Below are positions 56,910-64,000 of a DNA stretch of 64,000 nt, in pieces; positions within the stretch are counted from its first letter, which is position 1, and each line of letters begins with the position of its first letter. The notes beneath the pieces were generated by a model. It worked only from the letters and a program-made list of their open reading frames with translations. It made no database searches and was not told the origin of the DNA. The DNA lies in contig NC_060911.1 of the NCBI RefSeq assembly GCF_014805685.1, forward strand, positions 10,952,212 to 11,016,211, written 5' to 3'. Origin of the DNA: Silurus meridionalis. Lineage: Eukaryota; Chordata; Actinopteri; Siluriformes; Siluridae. A program made the translations under genes and the position numbers.

Positions 56910-57361
56910 CAGCGGTCCCCAACCTTTTTTTGCGGCACAGACTGTATTAAAGTGTGGTGGATGAATACATCAAATAAAAATGATACGGCTGGCATAAAAA
57001 CTGGTATTTTCTAAATATAATAATAAACGTGAATCCACTGTGTTGTTTTTTGTTTATTTTGCTAGCTCGGGGGTTTCAGTTTAGCGGTAATGTATTATGT
57101 GTTAGCGGCCGGAGAAGCTCCTTTAAGAAGGTAGAGGATGGAGGTAAGACATGTGACCGAGGCGTCATGACATGCATCAAGAGTGAGTCATAGACAGATG
57201 TGGTGGAGAGAATCCGGCAATTGTGCAAAATAAAACATAATTCAGAATCAGATAATAAATAAAATGGAAATAATGTAACTTATGTATTTTTTCTGTGCAG
57301 CTCGGTACCAATTGACCCACGGACCGGTGCCGGTCTGCACCCCAGGGGTTGGGGACCACTG
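56910..57361. mobile_element. hAT (Charlie-like) non-autonomous element, 452 bp, perfect TSD
   Basis: The left end CAGCGGTCCCCAACC and right end GGTTGGGGACCACTG are inverted over 15 bp with one mismatch. ATATAAGT flanks it on both sides (56902-56909, 57362-57369), a perfect 8-bp duplication. Subterminal ACGGACCGGTGCCGGTCTGC matches the known Charlie-type texture. The interior is non-coding, so transposase must have come from elsewhere. Confidence 0.95.
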
Positions 57362-57721
57362 ATATAAGTGACAGCGAGAGCCATTTTATTAACAAAAATG
57401 CTGAATTTGTCATTAATGTAATAATTAGAATTATGACTATAACTATGCAGTATACTATTATGAAGTATTCTAGATACCTTTCAGAGTTTATTTTATGTGA
57501 ACTTCATCGTATTAGTCCTTGAAAAATGTTTCATTTTATAATACTCTTGTGCTCTGGCATTATATTTGACAGCAGAGACACAAAGCACTACCTCTTTCAC
57601 TCTCTGGGTTGCTGTGGAATGTGTGTTGTAATGAGCCTACAAAGCAGAGGTGTGAGTGTTTGTGTGTTTTTGTACCACTGTTTTTTTTTACATTTATTTA
57701 TATCCCTGCGCTGTTCAGGAT

Positions 57722-57800
57722 GTCACACCGGTACAGTGGGTAGCATTCTCATCTCACAATTAAGATGTTTTTACCTTGACCCTGACCAGGATACGCTGTT
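57722..57800 (+). mobile_element. SINE head fragment
   Basis: CACCGGTACAGTGGGTAGCA and CTCATCTCACAATTAAGATG resemble the tRNA-like head of another fish SINE (GGCGCAGTGGGTAGCGCT). Decayed. Confidence 0.45.
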
Positions 57801-58075
57801 TACACAATTACAAACCCCTTAATAAACCGATTAGTCAGAAAGTCATCGATTCATTTATATTTATATTTCTATCTGGTCTATGTACCAGATTAAATTGTCG
57901 TTGCTACGGTAACAACCTGCTCACAACGAGTGGAAAAGAATGACACGTCAAGGTGTGCTGTTGTGGGAAAATAATCAATGCCGCTCTGAATTTTATTCCT
58001 TACCTTATCGTCATGGTGACCAATGGAGCAGCTTTCACATTAATGTGTGTGTGGTTTGAGAATAGAAAGTAAAAC

Positions 58076-58076
58076 A

Positions 58077-58118
<42 letters not shown>
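58076..58118. repeat. (CA)n microsatellite
   Basis: CA dinucleotide run with one TA interruption near the start. Confidence 0.95.
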
Positions 58119-58120
<2 letters not shown>

Positions 58121-58555
58121 CTTAGAACATAATGTTTAGAACAGCAGAATTTTATGTAGTTTTTTTTCACATAATGAAAAACGTGTTCCATAATGAAAAT
58201 CACCGCATTGTGACTCTTGTGATATGTTCTAAGAAGTGACAAAATTTATTAGTTATGTAAAACGTAAAACATTATAGCCCAATATTTAGCTTCAACTTTC
58301 ATCTATACAGGAGATTTAACAAAATACTATTAAAAAAATGCCAACAAAATGTGTTGCCCTTAAGAAGTGTTCTAGAAGGAACAATGCAAATAATTTGAAG
58401 AAACTAACAGAAAAGTAATAAAAACACAAATTTGAAAAAATGCTTTTTAATAAAAAATAATTAAGAAAATTAATAAAGCAATTACATAAACCAGAAATGT
58501 GAGAGTAGCAATATAGGGCTGTTATCATTAAGAATACAGAATTCTGTAGAGGTTT

Positions 58556-58634
58556 GTACCTGCCCTTCAGTAGTACAGCAAAGCAATGAGGAAATACAGT
58601 ATGCTGTATATTGTACAGTGGATTTTCTCTTTCA
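58556..58634 (+). repeat. Unclassified direct repeat, copy A
   Basis: GTACCTGCCCTTCAGTAGTA, CAAAGCAATGAGGAAATAC, TGCTGTATATTG, CTCTTTCAAA. The same order recurs at 60799-60879. Confidence 0.8.
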
Positions 58635-58690
58635 AAGTCTCAGAGGAAATTCAAAGAAAGGGCAATACTTCAGTATATATGATGTGATCG

Positions 58691-58693
<3 letters not shown>

Positions 58694-58759
<66 letters not shown>
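58694..58759. repeat. (TA)n microsatellite
   Basis: About 65 bp of TA. Confidence 0.97.
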
Positions 58760-58762
<3 letters not shown>

Positions 58763-58879
58763 GTATAGTACAATACCAGAATTTGGACTATGTGCTAACT
58801 CGTATTTGTTCCCCTGTGAAACAGGAAGCCGTGGTTAAACAATAGTCAGGCAAAAATGTGTAATTTCAAATACATTTTT

Positions 58880-58930
58880 CATATGTGAATTTATAGGGGT
58901 GCCAATAATTATGACACAAATATATTTAAG
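58880..58930. mobile_element. Possible Tc1/MITE terminus
   Basis: TAGGGGTGCCAATAATTATG is a terminal-repeat-like start for fish Tc1-derived MITEs. No partner end was found. Confidence 0.3.
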
Positions 58931-59218
58931 ACTCCTGGTTTTCAAGTGAAGTCTCAAATCTGAAGAGCGAAGTGAATGTTATAATTCCGAGATATCAATA
59001 TGTGTAAGGCAGCCATGATCGATACGAGAGGAATGAATGAAGATGCTTGAAGCTCCTCCATACGCTCAGCTGGGACATTTTCTCATTCACGCTTTCAGGC
59101 TTTTCCTTTGCTTTCTCCATTAACTTCTCTCAGTCCCTCATTACTCTTTTCTCTCCTGTTAAAAAACAGCTTCCTTTTTTGCAATTTTGCCTGGTTATAG
59201 CCTGAAGTCCAAAGCTGG

Positions 59219-59250
59219 TCCCTCTCTCTCCCTCCCTCCCTCCCTCCCTT

Positions 59251-59286
<36 letters not shown>
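59219..59286. repeat. (CT)n/(CCCT)n pyrimidine tract
   Basis: 68 bp with almost no purine, facing the purine tract at 59375-59472. Confidence 0.95.
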
Positions 59287-59287
<1 letters not shown>

Positions 59288-59374
59288 TTTGCTTTTTTCT
59301 GAATCTCTCCATAGCTTGTGCATCCAGCCATGACCGTGATGCTCACTGCCCTGAGCCCTATAACACACCCAATT

Positions 59375-59412
59375 AGAGAGTGAGAGAGTGAGAGAAGAAG
59401 AAGAGAGAGAGG

Positions 59413-59472
<60 letters not shown>
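59375..59472. repeat. (GA)n purine tract
   Basis: About 98 bp of nearly pure GA/GGA sequence, complementary to the 59219 tract. Confidence 0.95.
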
Positions 59473-59474
<2 letters not shown>

Positions 59475-60026
59475 GAATAAAAAAGATAGATCCCTGTTAA
59501 TGTATCATGAGAGGTAAAGATGACGATCGGGTGCTATAGTTTTTTGTACATTTGTTTTTTTTTTTTTTTCTCCAGAAAGGAAGGAAGTGCAAATACAATG
59601 AACTGTTAATAGCTCATGGCACAACACATTTTTTGGGTACAGGGAAAGAATGCTCTTCTCTGTTTTTCTTTTTCTTTGTTTTAATCTGTTCTATTTAAAT
59701 TTTGAAATACTTTATTGGTATGATTTTTTCCTGAAATGTAGAGCAAAATAATACCTGTTGTAATATTGATGTGCAATTAAACAAAGTCAAAAATAAAAAT
59801 AAAAGGACAGTAAAATAAATGGGTAATATAGTAAATAATATTTATGTTAAGTGTGTAATTGCTCAGTGAGATGTGATTAGATGTGATCTCTTGCTTTCTC
59901 TCTCTTTTTGTCTCTCACTTTTTATTCACTGCACTCTCTTCCTTAGCTTACGTCCACTGCTTACAAATTAATCACACATATGTCCAGTCAGCACATACAC
60001 TGTAGTGTATACTGTATATAGGTTTA
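59473..60026. other. No gene recognised
   Basis: AT-rich with a T-run at 59556-59570. Confidence 0.35.
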
Positions 60027-60245
60027 TTGCATTTGTTTTATTGTTTCTGGGGCCATAAATTGCAGAGCCTGTGGGTGTTAGAGGAGCCGAAATTGTGTGC
60101 TGTGGTCAGATCAGGATCATCAGGTCCACTGACAACAAATGCCCTTAAACTCTTTGTGAAACATGGCGCTGGATCAGTGATGCTATGGGGCTGTTTCACA
60201 GTCGTGGAAGGAGTCTTTCGGTAAGATTGATTTCATCTTGCATGA
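60027..60245 (+). pseudogene. Tc1 transposase fragment
   Basis: The plus frame reads LKLFVKHGAGSVMLWGCFTV, the conserved HGGGSIM.WGCFS block of Tc1 transposases, preceded by decayed sequence. About 65 codons, truncated at both ends. Confidence 0.75.
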
Positions 60246-60798
60246 TGCTACGTGAGGCAAAATGTTGAGCCCAAAACCTCTACTAGGAGGTTGTGACTTG
60301 GTTGTATATGAGTTTGTTAAGCTCATGATCCATATGTGTGTATGTGTATATACTGTAGTTCCATCTGCAAGGCGAGATTGCGGGTATTTGTTAAGCTCGT
60401 TGTTGTAACACATCATTCTTGCTGTGGGAGTGACACTGTTTAAAAATTAATTCATGCAGTTTCCTTACATTATTTTATACCTTATTATCGTGGTGAACAA
60501 TGGTTTTCTGAACACTGATCACTGCAGCATATATAGTCTACACACACTATACCTTATTACATCATGTTTACAGCAGCAGTGTATGATTTTATGTATTTGT
60601 TTCACATTAAAATTCTTTCTCTGAAGTAAAAATCGATGCATTGTGGCAATTATGGATGTGTTTGTAGGACGGACAGACGTTCTGATCTATTTCGGATACT
60701 AAAACCCTATAATAGGGTTGAGTCAACGTCATCTTTCCACATCTCCAGAGGAGATGAAAGGAAGGCACATAAAGTGTGAGAGTCAAAGTAAATGATTC

Positions 60799-60879
60799 GT
60801 ACTTGCCCTTCAGTAGTACAATAAAGCAATAAGGAAATACGCCCTCCTTTATTTGATACTGTATATTTGCTCTTTCAAA
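60799..60879 (+). repeat. Unclassified direct repeat, copy B
   Basis: GTACTTGCCCTTCAGTAGTA, AATAAAGCAATAAGGAAATAC, TACTGTATATTTG, CTCTTTCAAA. Second copy of 58556-58634. Confidence 0.8.
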
Positions 60880-60984
60880 AGAGGCTCCTGGTTTTTAAAA
60901 GGTAATTAAAAGGGACTGGAAATACCCTGAAATAGAAGATTAAATTAGATAAATGGTTAATTAGGTGAATTCTTATGGATTACT

Positions 60985-60987
<3 letters not shown>

Positions 60988-61019
<32 letters not shown>

Positions 61020-61032
61020 CACACACACACAC
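60988..61032. repeat. (CA)n microsatellite
   Basis: CA run with one interruption (CCTA). Confidence 0.95.
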
Positions 61033-61053
61033 GTATATATGCATATGTATATA

Positions 61054-62016
61054 CACTATATTGTCAAAGGTATTCGCTCGTCTGCCTTTACATGCAAATG
61101 AACTTGAGTAACGTCCGATTCTTAATTCAAAGGGTTTAATATGATGTTGGCTCTTGGCAGCTAAAACAGCATCAACTCTTCTGGGAAGGCTTTCCACAAG
61201 GTTTAGGAGTGTGTTAATGGGAATTTTTGACCATTCTTCCAGAATTTGTGAGGTCAGACACTGATGTTAGACGAGAAGCCCTTGATCGCACTCTCTGCTC
61301 TAATTCATCCCAAAGGTGTTCTATCGGGTAAAGGTCAGGCCAGTCAAGTTCTTCCACACCAAACGCACTCGTCCATGACTTTATGGATCTTGCTTTGTGC
61401 ACTGGTGCAGTCATGTTGGAACAGGAACGGGCCGTCCCCAATCTGTTCCCAAAAAATTTGGATCATAAAATTGTCCAAAATTTCATGTTATGCTGAAGCA
61501 TTAGGAGTTCTTTTTTACTGGAACTAAGGGGCCGAGCGCAACTCCTGAAAAACAACCCCACACCACGATCCCCCCTCCACCAAACTTTACACTTTGCACA
61601 ATGCAGTCAGCCAAGTACCGTTTTCTTGGCAACCGCCAAACCCAGTCCATTCGATTGCCAGACAGTGAAGCGTGATTCGCCACTCCAGAGAGCACATCTC
61701 CACTGCTCTAGATTCCAGTGGCGGCGTGTTTTACACCACTGCATCCGATGCTTTGCAGCTCTTGGTTATTTAAGGCACTGTTCCTTAACTAATCTGAAGG
61801 CCACATAAAGTTTGGAGGTCTGTAGCTATTGACTATGCACGGTACCGTGCTGGAATTCACTGAGCTAGTAGGGGCGACCCATTCTTTCACAAATGTTTGC
61901 AGAAGCAGTCTGCATGCCCGGGTGCTTAATTTTATACAACTGTAACCATAGAAGTGATTGGAACACTTGAATTCAATGATTTGGATGGGTGACTGAATAC
62001 TTTAGGCAATATAGTG
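61054..62016 (-). mobile_element. Tc1-like transposon, both ends present, internally deleted
   Basis: Terminal repeats CACTATATTGTCAAAGGTAT (left, after TA) and ATACTTTAGGCAATATAGTG (right) are inverse with few changes. The minus-strand frames read [47 protein letters not shown] (61501-61695), then FGVEELDWP and LYPIEHLWDELEQRV (third catalytic Glu), SRASRLTSVSDLTN (61214-61441). Most of the N-terminal helix-turn-helix region is missing between about 61830 and 61845, and stops separate the blocks. At 963 bp it is well below full length for the family; inactive. Confidence 0.9.
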
Positions 62017-62063
62017 TTTGTTTTTTTTATGTGTTTATGTTTTTCATTTTGTGCATTATTTAT

Positions 62064-62216
<153 letters not shown>

Positions 62217-62460
62217 GCACAAAATTAAGAACATAAACAACCTTAAATTATTAAATAGGGAAATATTACTTGGGAAAGTGTCTAAGTATGTGCTTATTAA
62301 TTTTCAATTGCTATTCAATTACATTCATTGTCATGAAAGATGCCAATAATGCCAATACTGTTTTTATGTCTCTAAAACAGCATTTACACCTTTACATATT
62401 CTCTGTGCCCTTGTCTATAAAGACAAAGTGCTCATTTAATCCTTAAACTGATCCAAACAC

Positions 62461-62780
62461 TACGGGTGGTAAGATTCACCGTCGCATAGATGCATCGGTA
62501 TGAGAGTTCAAAATTTGATGCATTAAATGTGCATCGTCATCAAGTTGGCATTGGTATAGCGATGCATCGTTTTGCATCTGTAAAAAAAAAAAAAAAAGTT
62601 ATCTTTATTTATAAGTAGATGCGCTATACTTTTATTAACTGTTTTTCAAGTACGTTCTCTCAGCACCACTGTAGCTACATGAATATGACGCATCACCACA
62701 CTACGAAGACCGAGGCATGTCCTGAGAGTTACATTGAATATAGATTAACATGGCAGAGGTATAGCTGCAGCTTCCCGGAG
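62461..62780 (-). mobile_element. Non-autonomous repeat, copy 2 (inverted relative to 9216)
   Basis: It starts ACGGGTGGTAAGATTCACC, then GTTCTCTCAGCACCACTG, CATGAATATGACGCATCACC, CTGAGAGTTACATTGAATAT, CATGGCAGAGGTATAGCTGC. This is the reverse complement of the 9216-9573 order. A run of A at 62582-62597 interrupts it. Confidence 0.7.
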
Positions 62781-63110
62781 ACAAACAGAAAAAAATCTTT
62801 GTTTTTATTTAATCGTTTTCTTTCTTTTGTATTTGTTAGAAGTCAGAAGGCCCTTGCTGTCTGTCTAAAAAAGAAATAAAAGAGAACTATCTGTACCATA
62901 TTAAATTGAAATGAGACTAAACAGTGCGCCCTGTTTTATACTCTGGTGACTCTAATAAAGAGGAGAGAGACACCAAGCAGAGAGACGAGCAGAAGGGTCG
63001 TCGAACGGGGAGGGGCAGGTCCGCGAGGAAACTAGGGCGGGGCGCTAGAAAATGAAAGTGTGACGATCTGCGAGTGAAACGAAAGTAAATAAAAGAAAGC
63101 TCTGTGTCAG

Positions 63111-63270
63111 GAGTCCCGCCGAGGTCGCTGCTCCGCTCCAGAGTCCCGCCGAGGTCGCCGCTCCGCTCCAGAGTCCTGCCGAGGTCGCCTTAGACCTCTG
63201 CAGAGGGCGTTGCTCCGCCTCTGACCTCCGCAGAGGGCGTCGCTCCGCCTCAGACCTTCGCAGAGGGCAG
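63111..63270. repeat. 30-bp minisatellite, two sub-arrays
   Basis: GAGTCCCGCCGAGGTCGC...TGCTCCGCTCCA units begin at 63111, 63141 and 63171. A second 30-bp unit (GACCTCTGCAGAGGGCG...TTGCTCCGCCTCT) starts at 63193, 63223 and 63253. Both share the TGCTCCGCTCC-like stretch. Confidence 0.93.
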
Positions 63271-63541
63271 CCATTTGGAAGCTCGCTCCACGCTTCGTTC
63301 AGCCTTTCCTGACCTCCAAGGCGTTCTACCCCGTAGCAGTTCGCCTCAAGCCCCGCTGTGTCCGCCGCTGGCACTTCACTTGCCTTATGCAACAGGATTA
63401 TTGTATTTTCCAGCCTTTCCAGCATTTCCCTCCACCAGAACCCCTCCACCCGCCCAGGGCGGATTGCGAGGCCTTGCCTCTTTTGTCTGCCGCCTTTTAC
63501 TCCCGCGGCATCGGTCAAAGCGATGCCGTCTGGAGACGGTC

Positions 63542-63553
63542 GGGGAGGGGGGG
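63542..63553 (+). other. Polypurine tract
   Basis: GGGGAGGGGGGG followed by TAC and then the LTR start; the plus-strand primer site of LTR retrotransposons. Confidence 0.7.
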
Positions 63554-63556
63554 TAC

Positions 63557-64000
63557 TGTCAGGATCTCCCGGGCACACTGTGAGCACTTCCTGTTTCGTG
63601 GCGCGCACTTCCGGTTCCGCGGTGAGCACTTCCGGGTCGGCGGCCATCTTGCCGTTTTTCCCGTGCCTCCCGGTATATAAAGACAATCAAGAGTTTAGCT
63701 CCTGGCCAGATTATCTTACCGGCTTCCTTGCCTCTGAGATTACTCTTGCCACCCTGCCTGCCCTGTTTTTAGATCCTGTTCCTGATCCCTGTTCTGCTCT
63801 GCCTATTTACCTGGTTTAGATTCTGTTTTTTTGTTTTGTGTTTTTGCTCTGCCCTGTTTTGCCTATTTTGCCGGTTTATGGATTTTTGCACTGTTTTGGT
63901 TTTTTGGTTTTGTCTTTCCTGTTTTGCCCTGTTTGCCTGTGCCTTGACCCTGGACTGTTTTTGGATTGTGTTTTTGCCTTTGCCCCATTGCTCAGCCTGA
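63557..64000 (+). mobile_element. LTR (3', or full 5' copy), right end outside window
   Basis: It starts TGTCAGGATCTCCCGGGCAC. TATATAAAG at 63674-63682 is a clean TATA box about 120 bp in. The downstream half is made of repeated TTTTGCCT / CTGTTTT motifs, as in fish gypsy LTRs. Same TGTCAGGA start as the solo LTR at 49185 but otherwise different. Confidence 0.7.
63674..63682 (+). promoter_or_regulatory. TATA box of the LTR
   Basis: TATATAAAG in a GC-rich setting, properly placed within the LTR U3 region. Confidence 0.7.

Larger units (their letters stand above)
62930..64000 (+). mobile_element. LTR retrotransposon 3' part (gypsy-type), cut by window end
   Basis: Order: GC-rich leader, 30-bp minisatellite (63111-63270), GC-rich DNA, polypurine tract (63542-63553), then an LTR beginning TGTCAGGATCTCCCGGGC at 63557. 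No gag or pol motif is recognisable upstream in this window, so the internal region is either deleted or non-autonomous. The left border is uncertain. Confidence 0.6.

Noticed and set aside
63045..63686. 213-codon minus-strand ORF
   Set aside because: It runs antisense through a minisatellite, a polypurine tract and the start of an LTR. Its length comes from the GC-rich, 30-bp-period repeat. No known domain.

Overview
This window looks like euchromatic but gene-poor, transposon-rich DNA from a ray-finned (teleost) fish. The clues are many independent Tc1/mariner fragments, L2/Rex-type LINE fragments with the 3' tail typical of fish, an RTE LINE, tRNA-derived SINEs with visible A/B boxes, hAT elements, gypsy-type LTR sequence, and many long (TA)n, (CA)n and (GA)n microsatellites. 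A siluriform or other otophysan host is possible from the look of the LINE tails, but that is only an impression. No prokaryotic, phage or plasmid feature was seen, and no intact host protein-coding gene was identified.

Layout. 0-9.6 kb: microsatellites, a Tc1 3' end, LINE reverse-transcriptase (RT) scraps, a 30-bp minisatellite bounded by 66-bp direct repeats, two SINEs and a Tc1 5' end on the minus strand. 10.2-17.7 kb: a dense nest holding a palindromic MITE, a possible L1 tail, a minus-strand RTE LINE (endonuclease plus RT, 3' truncated) and a plus-strand L2-type LINE. That L2 is broken by two short LINE-tail insertions and a 1585-bp hAT element with perfect 8-bp target-site duplications. 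18-30 kb: old Tc1 and LINE-tail fragments in AT-rich DNA. 30.5-32.1 kb: the best-preserved element, a TA-flanked Tc1/mariner transposon with doubled terminal repeats and a transposase dead from three frameshifts. 33-40 kb: sparse repeats, two head-to-head SINEs, another Tc1.

40.4-41.5 kb is a CpG-rich block with a candidate splice donor just after an ATG. It is the only plausible host promoter/first exon here, plus-strand. 42.3-50.3 kb: a Tc1 with LINE tail and SINE inside it, a second Tc1 5' half, and a hAT-like element enclosing a gypsy-type solo LTR and a tRNA-Glu-derived SINE. 52-62 kb: further Tc1 fragments, a 452-bp hAT (Charlie-like) with perfect 8-bp duplications, a purine/pyrimidine inverted pair and an internally deleted Tc1. 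62.9 kb to the end: a 30-bp minisatellite, polypurine tract and start of a gypsy-type LTR with TATA box, cut by the window edge.

Nothing here works as a multi-gene system. The interest lies in the insertion history, the defined element boundaries, the CpG-rich block and a few unexplained repeats and short ORFs. All family names come from recognising motifs by eye; none was checked against a database.
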